The notes under the pieces: model-generated
Databases searched by the model: none
Told to the model about the DNA's origin: nothing
Seen by the model: only the letters and a program-made list of their open reading frames with translations
Shown here: positions 42,821-52,134 of the stretch, one piece after another
Position numbering within the stretch: position 1 is the first letter of the stretch
Layout of the letters: the number at the start of each line of letters is the position of its first letter
DNA from: Streptomyces sp. NBC_01571
GTDB lineage: Bacteria; Actinomycetota; Actinomycetes; Streptomycetales; Streptomycetaceae
NCBI RefSeq assembly: GCF_026339875.1
Contig: NZ_JAPEPZ010000001.1
Span: forward strand, 3,720,001-3,784,000
Length of the DNA: 64,000 nt
Reading direction: 5' to 3'
Position numbers and translations under genes: made by a program

Positions 42821-42862
42821 ACATGACAGCTGACAGATTTCAATATCTGTCAGCTGTCATGT
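42821..42862. promoter_or_regulatory. 42-bp near-perfect palindrome, operator of the AKR-TetR operon
   Basis: An 18-bp arm (ACATGACAGCTGACAGAT, 42821-42838) is followed by a six-base AT-rich spacer and its exact reverse complement (42845-42862), 55 bases upstream of the aldo/keto reductase. The size suits two TetR dimers. It also lies about 80 bases from the chitinase regulatory sites. Confidence 0.75.
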
Positions 42863-42939
42863 GTCAGCGGTGGCGCTTACCCCCTACCGCCCTTGCCACC
42901 CACCCCCGCCGCCCTTGCCGCCATCGCCGCCGCCCCACT

Positions 42940-42971
42940 TGGTCCAGACCTATTGACGACAGGTCTGGACC
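42940..42971 (+). promoter_or_regulatory. Chitinase promoter with paired DasR-type (dre) sites
   Basis: TGGTCCAGACCT (42940-42951) and AGGTCTGGACC (42961-42971) flank a TTGACG -35 element (42953-42958). GGTCCAGACC is the reverse complement of GGTCTGGACC, so the sites form an inverted pair with centres about 21 bases apart. Streptomyces chitinase promoters carry such sites for the GntR-type repressor DasR, which responds to glucosamine-6-phosphate and related signals. Confidence 0.75.
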
Positions 42972-43031
42972 GCGCGCACTGTCATGCATGCGACACGCCC
43001 CCTCCGCGCCCCCCACTCCAGGAGGCCCCGC

Positions 43032-44084
43032 ATGATCCGCCGGAAGTTGCGCCTGCTCGCCGTCGCGCTGGCCGCCGCCGTCCTCGCCCCCCTGTCGGTC
43101 GCCGCCGCCCCCACCGCGTCCGCGGCCGACACCTGCGCCGTGAAGTCCCGCCCCGCCGGCAAGGTCCTCCAGGGCTACTGGGAGAACTGGGACGGCTCGT
43201 CCAACGGCGTCCACCCGCCCTTCGGCTGGACCCCGATCACCGACTCCCGCATCGCCGCGCACGGCTACAACGTGCTCAACGCGGCCTTCCCCGTCATCCG
43301 GTCCGACGGCACCGCGCTGTGGGAGGACGGGATGGACGCGGGCGTGAAGGTCGCGACGCCCGCGGAGATGTGCGCGGCCAAGGCGGCCGGGCAGACGGTC
43401 CTGCTGTCCATCGGCGGGGCCGCCGCCGGCATCGACCTGAGTTCCTCCGCCGTCGCGGACAGGTTCGTGTCGACGATCGTGCCCATCCTGCAGAAGTACA
43501 ACTTCGACGGGATCGACATCGACATCGAGACGGGCCTGGTCGGCAGCGGGAACATCGGCCAGCTCTCCGCCTCCCAGGCCAACCTGATCCGCATCATCGA
43601 CGGCGTGCTGGCCCGTATGCCGGCGAACTTCGGGCTGACCATGGCGCCGGAGACGGCCTACGTCACCGGCGGCAGCATCACGTACGGCTCGATCTGGGGC
43701 GCGTATCTGCCGATCGTCAAGAAGTACGCGGACAACGGCCGGCTGTGGTGGCTGAACATGCAGTACTACAACGGCAGCATGTACGGCTGCTCCGGCGACT
43801 CGTACTCCGCGGGCACCGTCCAGGGTTTCGTCGCGCAGACGGACTGCCTGAACAAGGGGCTGGTCGTCCAGGGCACCACCGTCAAGGTGCCCTACGACAA
43901 GCAGGTCCCCGGCCTGCCGGCCCAGTCCGGCGCGGGCGGCGGCTACATGTCACCGAGTCTCGTCTCGCAGGCCTGGCGCCACTACGGGACCTCGCTCAAG
44001 GGCCTGATGACGTGGTCGGTCAACTGGGACGGGTCCAAGAACTGGACGTTCGGGGACAACGTGAAGGCGCTGCAAGGCCGTTGA
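43032..44084 (+). CDS. Secreted GH18 chitinase
   Basis: The 350-residue protein has a signal peptide (about residues 1-35, ending ASA-AD) followed by a single GH18 barrel. The catalytic motif is FDGIDIDIE with the acid Glu166; SIGG is near 130 and WSVNWD near the C-terminus. There is no chitin-binding or fibronectin domain, so this is a catalytic-domain-only enzyme of the bacterial class represented by ChiC-like/ChiD-like proteins. GGAGG precedes the ATG at 43032; an upstream in-frame start at 42984 overlaps the promoter. Confidence 0.93.
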   Translation: MIRRKLRLLAVALAAAVLAPLSVAAAPTASAADTCAVKSRPAGKVLQGYWENWDGSSNGVHPPFGWTPITDSRIAAHGYNVLNAAFPVIRSDGTALWEDGMDAGVKVATPAEMCAAKAAGQTVLLSIGGAAAGIDLSSSAVADRFVSTIVPILQKYNFDGIDIDIETGLVGSGNIGQLSASQANLIRIIDGVLARMPANFGLTMAPETAYVTGGSITYGSIWGAYLPIVKKYADNGRLWWLNMQYYNGSMYGCSGDSYSAGTVQGFVAQTDCLNKGLVVQGTTVKVPYDKQVPGLPAQSGAGGGYMSPSLVSQAWRHYGTSLKGLMTWSVNWDGSKNWTFGDNVKALQGR

Positions 44085-44103
44085 GGCGCTGTTGAGACGC
44101 CAC

Positions 44104-44143
44104 GAAGCCCCCGCCTCCCGTGGTCACGGGAGGCGGGGGCTTC
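44104..44143. terminator. Perfect 19-bp-stem terminator after the chitinase gene
   Basis: GAAGCCCCCGCCTCCCGTG pairs exactly with its reverse complement around a two-base turn. It starts 20 bases past the chitinase stop and serves both it and the convergent glyS. Confidence 0.8.
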
Positions 44144-44172
44144 GTCGTCCCACGGGCGGCGGCCGGTCAGCG

Positions 44173-44192
44173 GCCGGCCGGCGCCGGCCGGC
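44173..44192 (-). terminator. 20-bp palindrome beside the glyS stop
   Basis: A perfect palindrome centred on GGCGCC (44180-44185) begins seven bases past the glyS stop. Confidence 0.45.
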
Positions 44193-44198
44193 GGCTGA

Positions 44199-45581
<1,383 letters not shown>

Positions 45582-45709
45582 GATGCTCTCTTCAGTACGA
45601 CGGACGGCGCGAATGATTCAGGTTACCGGCGCGGCCCACCCTCGTATCAAATCGGTTCGGTGACCAGCCCGCCCGACCCGCCGTTCACCGAGGACTTACC
45701 GAGGGCTTG

Positions 45710-45747
45710 TTGACAATCGTTTCCAAGTTTGTTGAAAATGACTGTCA
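45710..45747 (+). promoter_or_regulatory. Zinc importer promoter with tandem Zur boxes
   Basis: A TTGACA -35 (45710-45715) and GAAAAT -10 (45734-45739) are 18 bases apart. TGACAATCGTTTCCA (45711-45725) and TGAAAATGACTGTCA (45733-45747) match the Streptomyces Zur box TGAAAATGATTTTCA at 11 and 13 of 15 positions, with centres 22 bases apart. Both boxes cover the core promoter. The predicted transcription start coincides with the ATG at 45747. Confidence 0.75.
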
Positions 45748-46709
45748 TGAACGTACGACGACGCCTCATATCCGGGTCCGCGGCGCTGGCCGCCACCACC
45801 CTCGGTCTCGCCACCCTCTCCGCCTGCTCCGGCTCCGCGGCGGCCGACGGAAGGAGCGACGGGAAACTCGATGTCGTCGCGTCGTTCTACCCCATGCAGT
45901 ACCTCGCCGAGCAGATCGGCGGGACGCACGTGCGCGTGACGAGTCTGACCGAGCCCGGCCAGGAGCCGCACGACCTGGAGATCAGCGTCCGGCAGACCAT
46001 GCGGCTCGAGAAGGCCGGCGCCATCGTCTACCTCAAGGGCCTCCAGCCGGCCGTCGACACCGCCGTCGCCCAGTCCGGGGTCGGCACGAAGATCGACGCC
46101 GCGTCACTGACCCGACTGGAGAAGCACGGCAACGAGGTCGGTGGACACGCCGCCGCCCACGACGACAGCGACGGCGAGGAGACCGGGGCCACCGACCCGC
46201 ACATCTGGCTCGACCCGGTGAAGTACGCCGAGGTCGCCCGGGGCGTGGGCAAGGGCCTGGAGAAGGCCGACCCGAAGCACGCCGCCGACTACCGGAAGAA
46301 CACCGACGCACTGGTCGAGAAGCTGGGAGCCCTGAACACACGGTTCGCCGACGGACTGCGGACCACCAGGACCAGGACCTTCATCACCACCCACGCCGCC
46401 TTCGGCTACCTCGCCGAGCGCTACGGCCTCACCGAGGAGGCCATCAACGGCCTCGACCCGGAGTCGGAGCCCAGCGCGAACCGCGTGAAGGACCTTGAGA
46501 AGATGGCGAAGGCCGACGGCGTCTCGACGGTCTTCTACGAGACGCTCGTCAGCGACAAGACCGCGAAGACCGTCGCCGGTGACGCCAGGCTGAAGACGGA
46601 TGTCCTCGACCCGATCGAGGGCATCACCGCGAAGTCCCGGGGCGACGACTACTTCCAGGTCATGGAGTCCAACCTGAAGGCGCTGCAGACGGCTTTGGGC
46701 GCCCAGTGA
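45747..46709 (+). CDS. znuA: Zinc ABC transporter substrate-binding lipoprotein
   Basis: The 320-residue protein has a lipoprotein signal ending LSAC (Cys27). It has the cluster A-I metal ligands: His in EPHDLE near residue 79, His in DPHIWLDP near 156, His in TTHAAFGYL near 222, and an acidic residue further on. A His/Asp-rich loop (HGNEVGGHAAAHDD, about 131-144) typical of zinc-specific proteins lies between. ATG at 45747 is chosen because promoter spacing predicts a leaderless mRNA; in-frame TTG and ATG codons just upstream fall inside the promoter. Confidence 0.92.
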   Translation: MNVRRRLISGSAALAATTLGLATLSACSGSAAADGRSDGKLDVVASFYPMQYLAEQIGGTHVRVTSLTEPGQEPHDLEISVRQTMRLEKAGAIVYLKGLQPAVDTAVAQSGVGTKIDAASLTRLEKHGNEVGGHAAAHDDSDGEETGATDPHIWLDPVKYAEVARGVGKGLEKADPKHAADYRKNTDALVEKLGALNTRFADGLRTTRTRTFITTHAAFGYLAERYGLTEEAINGLDPESEPSANRVKDLEKMAKADGVSTVFYETLVSDKTAKTVAGDARLKTDVLDPIEGITAKSRGDDYFQVMESNLKALQTALGAQ

Positions 46710-46726
46710 TCCCTACGGAGGACGGC

Positions 46727-47497
46727 ATGACGACCCAGCCCGTCATATCCCTGCGCGGTGTCACCGCCGAACTGGGCTCACGCCCCGTCCTGCGCGGCAT
46801 CGATCTGACCGTGCGGCGCGGCGAGGTCGTCGCGCTGCTCGGCGCGAACGGCTCCGGCAAGTCGACCGCCGTGCGCAGCGTCATCGGCCAGGTCGCGGTC
46901 AGCGGGGGCGAGATCGAGCTCTTCGGTACACCGCGGCACCGCTTTCGCGAGTGGCGGCGCGTGGGGTACGTCCCGCAGCGCACGACCGCGGCCGGCGGCG
47001 TGCCCGCCACGGTCACCGAGATCGTCGCCTCCGGCCGGCTGTCCCGCGCCCGCTTCGGCGTGCTACGCCGGGCCGACCACGAGGCCGTACGGCACGCCCT
47101 GGAGCTCGTCGGCATGGCGGACCGCGCCAAGGACTCCGTGAACGCGCTCTCCGGCGGCCAGCACCAGCGGGTGCTGATCGCCCGCGCGCTGGCCTCCGAG
47201 CCCGAACTGCTGATCATGGACGAGCCGATGGCCGGCGTCGACCTGGCGAGCCAGGAGGTACTGGCGCGGACGCTCACGCAGCAGGTGGCGGCCGGCACGA
47301 CGGTGCTGCTCGTCCTGCACGAACTGGGACCGCTGGAGCCGCTGATCGACCGCGCGGTCGTCCTGCGCGACGGCTGCGTCCTGCACGACGGCCCGCCCCC
47401 GGCCGCGGTGGGCCAGCACGCCCTGCCCGGCCACGACCACGTACACCCGCACACGGCTCACGACGCCGAACCGATCCGGACGGGACTGCTGAGCTGA
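46727..47497 (+). CDS. znuC: Zinc ABC transporter ATP-binding protein
   Basis: The 256-residue ATPase has Walker A GANGSGKS near residue 38, signature LSGGQHQR near 140, Walker B LLIMDEP near 162 and the switch His in LVLHELG. The tail is His-rich (GHDHVHPHTAHD), fitting zinc handling. ATG at 46727 follows GGAGG; a GTG at 46706 overlapping the znuA stop is less likely. It overlaps the permease start by one base. Confidence 0.92.
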   Translation: MTTQPVISLRGVTAELGSRPVLRGIDLTVRRGEVVALLGANGSGKSTAVRSVIGQVAVSGGEIELFGTPRHRFREWRRVGYVPQRTTAAGGVPATVTEIVASGRLSRARFGVLRRADHEAVRHALELVGMADRAKDSVNALSGGQHQRVLIARALASEPELLIMDEPMAGVDLASQEVLARTLTQQVAAGTTVLLVLHELGPLEPLIDRAVVLRDGCVLHDGPPPAAVGQHALPGHDHVHPHTAHDAEPIRTGLLS

Positions 47498-48399
47498 TGG
47501 AGATCCTCGACTACACGTTCATGCAGCGGGCGCTGCTCGCCGCCGTCCTGGTGGGCATCACCGCGCCCGCCGTCGGCATCTACCTCGTCCAGCGCCGCCA
47601 GGCCCTGATGGGCGACGGGATCGGCCATGTGGCGATGACGGGCGTCGGCCTCGGCTTCCTGCTGTCGGCCAACCCCGTGTGGATGGCGACGGCCGTCTCG
47701 GTGCTGGGCGCCGTGATCATGGAACTGATCCGCTGGTACGGCAGGACACGCGGCGACATCGCGCTGGCCATGCTCTTCTACGGCGGCATGGCGGGCGGCG
47801 TCATGTTCATCAACCTCGCCCCGGCCGGCTCGAACGCCAACCTGACCTCGTACCTCTTCGGCTCGCTCTCGACGGTCAGCGAGTCCGACGTGACGGCGAT
47901 CTGCCTGCTGGCGGCCTTCGTGGTGCTCGTCACCGTGGGGCTGCGCCGGCAGCTGTTCGCGGTCAGCCAGGACGAGGAGTTCGCGCGGGTGACGGGACTG
48001 CCGGTGCGCGCGCTGAACCTGCTCACCGCCGTCACGGCGGCGGTCACGGTGACGGTCGCCATGCGCGTCGTCGGCCTGCTGCTGGTGAGCGCGCTGATGG
48101 TGGTCCCGGTCGCGGCGGCCCAGCAGCTCAGCCGCAGCTTCGCCGCCACCTTCGCCATCGCCGTCGCGATCGGGGTGAGCGTGACGATCGGCGGGACGGT
48201 GACCTCGTTCTACCAGGACGTGCCCCCCGGTGCGACGATCGTGCTGCTGACCATCGGGGCGTTCATCGCGCTGACCGCGCTGGCGACGCCGCTCGCCCGG
48301 CGCCGGGCGCGGGCAGCGGCGGCCGGGCAGACGCCAGGGGACCCGGCGGAGTGCGTGATTCCGGCCGGCCGCGCCCCGGAACGCAAGGTCGGCGTCTGA
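47497..48399 (+). CDS. znuB: Zinc ABC transporter permease
   Basis: The 300-residue protein has eight to nine transmembrane segments and the ABC-3 family motifs QRRQALMGDGIGHVAMTG near the N-terminus and GLLLVSALMVVPVAAAQQL near residue 195. It completes the znuACB set. Its ATG shares a base with the upstream TGA, so it is probably coupled. The zur gene follows 58 bases downstream. Confidence 0.94.
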   Translation: MEILDYTFMQRALLAAVLVGITAPAVGIYLVQRRQALMGDGIGHVAMTGVGLGFLLSANPVWMATAVSVLGAVIMELIRWYGRTRGDIALAMLFYGGMAGGVMFINLAPAGSNANLTSYLFGSLSTVSESDVTAICLLAAFVVLVTVGLRRQLFAVSQDEEFARVTGLPVRALNLLTAVTAAVTVTVAMRVVGLLLVSALMVVPVAAAQQLSRSFAATFAIAVAIGVSVTIGGTVTSFYQDVPPGATIVLLTIGAFIALTALATPLARRRARAAAAGQTPGDPAECVIPAGRAPERKVGV

Positions 48400-48457
48400 C
48401 CACGGACAGTCCGGACTGGCACAATGACCGGGCAAGGGCAGACGTGAGGAGGCAACG

Positions 48458-48874
48458 GTGACTACCGCTGGATCGCCCGTTCGGGGCCGCTCCACCCGGC
48501 AGCGTGCCGCCGTGGCGGCGGCGCTCGACGAGGTGGACGAGTTCCGCAGTGCGCAGGAGCTCCACGACATGCTCAAGCACAAGGGTGACTCCGTCGGGCT
48601 CACCACCGTGTACCGCACGCTCCAGAACCTCGCCGACGCGGGCGAGGTGGACGTGCTGCGCACCTCCGACGGCGAGTCCGTCTACCGCCGTTGCTCCAGC
48701 GGCGAGCACCACCACCACCTCGTCTGCCGCGTCTGCGGCAAGGCGGTCGAGGTGGAGGGCCCGGCCGTCGAGAAGTGGGCCGAGGCGATCGCGGCGGAGC
48801 ACGGCTACGTGAACGTCGCGCACACCGTGGAGATCTTCGGCACCTGCGCGGAGTGCGCCGCGGCGAACACCTGA
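48458..48874 (+). CDS. zur: Zinc uptake regulator, Fur family
   Basis: The 138-residue repressor has the Fur-family winged helix (residues about 10-80, SVGLTTVYRTLQNLADAGEVDVLR), the regulatory site region HHHHLVCRVCGKAVEVEG and the structural zinc site formed by C-x2-C pairs (CRVC and CAEC). GAGGAGG precedes the GTG start. Its place after the zinc importer, and Zur boxes on that operon, make the zinc assignment safe. Confidence 0.94.
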   Translation: MTTAGSPVRGRSTRQRAAVAAALDEVDEFRSAQELHDMLKHKGDSVGLTTVYRTLQNLADAGEVDVLRTSDGESVYRRCSSGEHHHHLVCRVCGKAVEVEGPAVEKWAEAIAAEHGYVNVAHTVEIFGTCAECAAANT

Positions 48875-48887
48875 ACCCCGGAGGGGA

Positions 48888-49454
48888 TCAGACGCGCGTC
48901 AGGTTGCGGTCGAGGATCGCCCGCAACCGGTCGACGTCCTCGGGAACGCGCACGGCGCGCTTGGGCAGCACCGTGAAACCGACGGCGTTCCTGTCGGGGC
49001 TGATCATGACGAAGACGTCCGCCGTCTCCCGGTAGCGGGGCTGCGCGACCCAGTTGAGCGCCGTGGTGGCGTTGTCGGTGCGCACCGTCACCCCGGCGTC
49101 CGTGACGGTCACGCGGAACGTGCCCTGGCGCTCCGCGAGCCGGTGGAACTGGCGGGCCATGAGCCAGGGCGACAACAGGACCAGCGGCGCGCACGCGACG
49201 AGCCAGATCGCGGGGTATACGGACGCGTCCTGTCCGGACAGCGCGAGCGCGGCCTCCAGCGCGACCACGACGGCCACGACACCCAGCACCCAGAACTGCC
49301 GCCTGCCGGCCCTGCTGACGCCTCTGCGCGCCCTCAGTGCCGCCGACAGGTCCCCGACGGTCGGCCGGTACTCCAGCTCGACGGTATCGGCCCCGTGCTC
49401 CCGCGGCTGTTCCGGCGACTCCCGCTGCCGCGCAACGCCCTGGTCCTCGACCAC
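48888..49454 (-). CDS. YcxB-like membrane protein
   Basis: The 188-residue protein has two adjacent transmembrane segments (about residues 55-95) followed by a cytosolic PH-like YcxB C-terminal domain (FRVTVTDAGVTVRTDNATTALNWVAQPRY). GTG at 49454 is chosen because GGGGAGG precedes it. It is convergent with zur, with 13 bases between stops. Family function is unknown. Confidence 0.8.
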   Translation of the reverse strand: MVEDQGVARQRESPEQPREHGADTVELEYRPTVGDLSAALRARRGVSRAGRRQFWVLGVVAVVVALEAALALSGQDASVYPAIWLVACAPLVLLSPWLMARQFHRLAERQGTFRVTVTDAGVTVRTDNATTALNWVAQPRYRETADVFVMISPDRNAVGFTVLPKRAVRVPEDVDRLRAILDRNLTRV

Positions 49455-49552
49455 GGCCCCTCCCCAGTTCGGTGGTGACGAGCCGTGATCGTAACGCCCG
49501 ATGCGGACAACGCCGCCAGGGGCGGGTACCACGCCGCGGGGGGTGGCGGGTA

Positions 49553-50398
49553 TTACGACCCGTCGCCCCGCATGTCCCGCTCCATCGCGAGCAGTTGCTC
49601 GTTCGGGACGGCGCCGCCGAAGCGGCGGTCGCGCTGGGCGAACTCCACACAGGCACGCCACAGGTCACGGCGGTCGAAGTCCGGCCACAGGACGTCCTGG
49701 AAGACCATCTCGGCGTAGGCGCTCTGCCAGAGCAGGTAGTTGGAGGTGCGCTGCTCGCCGCTCGGCCGCAGGAACAGGTCCACGTCCGGCATGTCCGGGT
49801 AGTACAGGTACTTCGCGAAGGTCTTCTCCGTGACCTTGTCCGGGTCGAGCCGGCCCGCCCGCACGTCCTCCGCCAGGGCCTGCGCCGCGTCCGCGATCTC
49901 CGCACGGCCGCCGTAGTTCATGCAGAAGTACAGGGTGAGCCGGTCGTTGTCCTTGGTCTGCTCCTGGGCGACCTGGAGCTCCTTGGCGACCGACTTCCAC
50001 AGCTTGGGCATCCGGCCCACCCAGCGCACCCGGATGCCGAGCGCGTCGAGCTGGTCACGCGTCTTGCGGATGAAGTCACGGTTGAAGTTCATCAGGAAGC
50101 GCACCTCGTCGGGCGACCGCTTCCAGTTCTCGGTGGAGAACGCGTACAGGGAGATGGCCCCGACCCCGGCCTCGATCGCACCCTGCAGCACGTCCAGCAC
50201 CCGCTCGGCGCCGATCTTGTGCCCCTCGGTGCGGGGCAGCCCGCGCTCCTTGGCCCAGCGGCCGTTCCCGTCCATGACGATCGCCACGTGGTTGGGGACC
50301 AGCTCGCCGGGGAGCTTGGGCGCGCGGGCACCCGACGGGTGCGGCTCCGGCGTCTCGTACTCGCGGCGCTGGCGCCCCAGGAACCCGCGTACCACCAT
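49553..50398 (-). CDS. uppS: Isoprenyl transferase (cis-prenyl; undecaprenyl diphosphate synthase type)
   Basis: The enzyme adds isoprene units to allylic diphosphates to make polyprenyl carriers for cell-wall synthesis. The 281-residue protein carries the cis-prenyltransferase regions: [17 protein letters not shown] with the catalytic Asp, [13 protein letters not shown], and the C-terminal [24 protein letters not shown]. The N-terminal extension of about 35 residues is usual in actinobacteria. It lies downstream of recO on the same strand. Confidence 0.96.
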   Translation of the reverse strand: MVVRGFLGRQRREYETPEPHPSGARAPKLPGELVPNHVAIVMDGNGRWAKERGLPRTEGHKIGAERVLDVLQGAIEAGVGAISLYAFSTENWKRSPDEVRFLMNFNRDFIRKTRDQLDALGIRVRWVGRMPKLWKSVAKELQVAQEQTKDNDRLTLYFCMNYGGRAEIADAAQALAEDVRAGRLDPDKVTEKTFAKYLYYPDMPDVDLFLRPSGEQRTSNYLLWQSAYAEMVFQDVLWPDFDRRDLWRACVEFAQRDRRFGGAVPNEQLLAMERDMRGDGS

Positions 50399-50444
50399 GT
50401 GTTTCTCGTCTCCCTAGGTCTTGCGTCCGTTGCCCTGCACTACT

Positions 50445-51194
50445 TCATGACTTCTCGACGTACCGCAGTGAGCGCAGCCCGCGCTCCAGGTGCCAGTGCA
50501 GATAGGCCGAAACCAGCCCGCTGCCCTCCCGGACGAACCGCGGCTCGCACGCGTCCGCGGTCTCCCAGTCTCCCGTGAGCAGTGCGCCCAGGAGTTCGAG
50601 GGCCCCCGCCGAGGGTACGACGCTGCCGGGCACCCGGCAGTCGACGCAGACGGAACCTCCCGCGGCGACCGAGAAGAACCGATTCGGTCCTGGCATCCCG
50701 CACTTGGCGCAGGAGCTGAAACTGGGCGCGTAACCGTTCACGGCGAGGGAGCGCAGCAGGAAGGCGTCGAGGACGAGGTGCGGTTCGTGCTCACCGCGGG
50801 CCAGGGTGCGGAGCCCACCGACGAGCAGCAGATACTGCTGCACCGCGGGCTCCCCCTCGTGGTCCGTGAACCGCTCGGCGGTCTCCAGCATGGCCGTCCC
50901 GGCCGTGTACCGCGCGTAGTCCGTCACGATCCCGCCGCCGTACGGGGCGATCGTCTCGCTCTGCGTGCACAGCGGCAGGCCGCGCCCGATCAGCTCGCTG
51001 CCCCGCGCGAAGAACTGCACGTCCACGTGGGAGAAGGGTTCGAGCCGCGCCCCGAACTTCGACTTGGTGCGCCGCACGCCGCGCGCCACGGCCCGTACCC
51101 GGCCGTGACCGCGTGTGAGCAACGTGATGATCCGGTCCGCCTCACCCAGCTTCTGGGTGCGCAGCACGATGCCGTCGTCGCGGAACAGACTCAT
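50445..51194 (-). CDS. recO: DNA repair protein RecO
   Basis: RecO anneals DNA and loads RecA with RecR in gap repair. The 249-residue protein starts with the OB-fold (SLFRDDGIVLRTQKLGEADRIITLLTRGHG), continues with a helical domain, and has a four-cysteine zinc finger (CAKC and CVDC, about residues 165-182). An ATG three codons upstream (51203) is equally open. The gap to uppS is 46 bases, consistent with co-transcription. Confidence 0.94.
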   Translation of the reverse strand: MSLFRDDGIVLRTQKLGEADRIITLLTRGHGRVRAVARGVRRTKSKFGARLEPFSHVDVQFFARGSELIGRGLPLCTQSETIAPYGGGIVTDYARYTAGTAMLETAERFTDHEGEPAVQQYLLLVGGLRTLARGEHEPHLVLDAFLLRSLAVNGYAPSFSSCAKCGMPGPNRFFSVAAGGSVCVDCRVPGSVVPSAGALELLGALLTGDWETADACEPRFVREGSGLVSAYLHWHLERGLRSLRYVEKS

Positions 51195-51272
51195 GGGGTC
51201 CATTCTCGCCTACGGCGCCCGCGCCCCGGCCCGGGCGGGCCCCTTCCGTTCCGCCCGCTCCCGTCGCCCCCT

Positions 51273-51500
51273 TCAAGGGACCTCGCCGCGGCTGCGTGCG
51301 TTGGCGTACGCGGTGGCCGCGCTGAGCCGCTCCGCCGGGGTGGCCCGGCGCACCGCGCCCGGATCGCAGTCCCACTCCCTGCCGCCGCCTAACGGTCTCA
51401 GCTGTACGTACGGCCCCACGTGTCCCATGACCATCCCCACCCTCCCGGTGCCCACGTCCACGGCGTACGAGCCGACCGGCGGCCTCGTCGGCGGCTTCAC
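51273..51500 (-). CDS. Small conserved protein of unknown function
   Basis: This 75-residue protein has two short conserved-looking parts: VGSYAVDVGTGRVGMVMGHVGPYVQLRPL, which could be a small beta barrel, and a C-terminal helix ATPAERLSAATAYANARSR. Similar small proteins occur widely in Streptomyces. The GTG at 51500 is inferred because it overlaps the TGA of a short upstream frame that has a strong ribosome site. It is upstream of recO on the same strand. Confidence 0.65.
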   Translation of the reverse strand: MKPPTRPPVGSYAVDVGTGRVGMVMGHVGPYVQLRPLGGGREWDCDPGAVRRATPAERLSAATAYANARSRGEVP

Positions 51501-51577
51501 CGCGGCGCCGCCCGGCCGGTCCGGCGCGACGGCAACGTAATTCCGGCCTTCTTCCGTGGTGCCCGCAATTCCTTCAC
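51497..51577 (-). CDS. Candidate 26-residue basic upstream ORF
   Basis: A GTG preceded by GGAGG at five-base spacing opens a 26-codon, arginine- and lysine-rich frame whose TGA overlaps the GTG of the 75-residue protein (GTGA). This arrangement suggests a coupled leader peptide. It could also be chance, since the peptide has no recognised relatives. Confidence 0.35.
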   Translation of the reverse strand: MKELRAPRKKAGITLPSRRTGRAAPR

Positions 51578-52134
51578 CGTTACCTCCGCCTCTTCGGCGC
51601 GGGGCGCCGAGTGTTGTGCCCTCACCCTGTTCCCCGGACTCTCGGAGTTTCACGCTTCCCGTCTCCGTGGTGCCACTGTGCACCTACACTCGGCAGGAGT
51701 CTGTCCTCCACAAGTGCTGCACGTCATAGGACGTTTGACCTGTGGCCAAGGGTGCACGACAGACGGTGTGCGATTTCCTTCCGGAACCGCGCCGAACAGC
51801 TCGAACGGCCCATTCGCAAAACACGTTCGGGTGCGTCGTCGCGGATCGAAAAAACCTGGAACCCAATGGTCCTTTCGAGTACGGCGGATCAAATCCGGAG
51901 AAGGCCGGCGACGCACCGACTGGACGGGGAATTCCACGGCGCACACCGCCTCCGGGTCGTACGGATCGGTTACCGGTCGTCGGCGATGACGACACGGATC
52001 GCCGTCGGACGGCTGCCGTCGGCGGGGCCGGCGCGAGCGGAGCCGGTGCGTACGGGCGGGCGCGTGCGGCGCTGTCGGCGGGCGGCCGTACTGTGCACCC
52101 AACGCCGTCTCGCATCAGCCGCACTGGAGGAACC
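51578..52134. other. 557-base region without a recognised gene
   Basis: This gap between divergent genes is less GC-rich than its surroundings in the middle (about 51700-51900) and has several open frames but none with convincing codon pattern or a ribosome site. It must hold both promoters. TTGACC at about 51733 may be a -35. I did not recognise an RNA family. Confidence 0.4.

Noticed and set aside
51742..52134. N-terminal extension of the propeller-like protein
   Set aside because: GGAGG precedes the ATG at 52135, and the upstream part lacks the codon pattern and sequence character of the gene.
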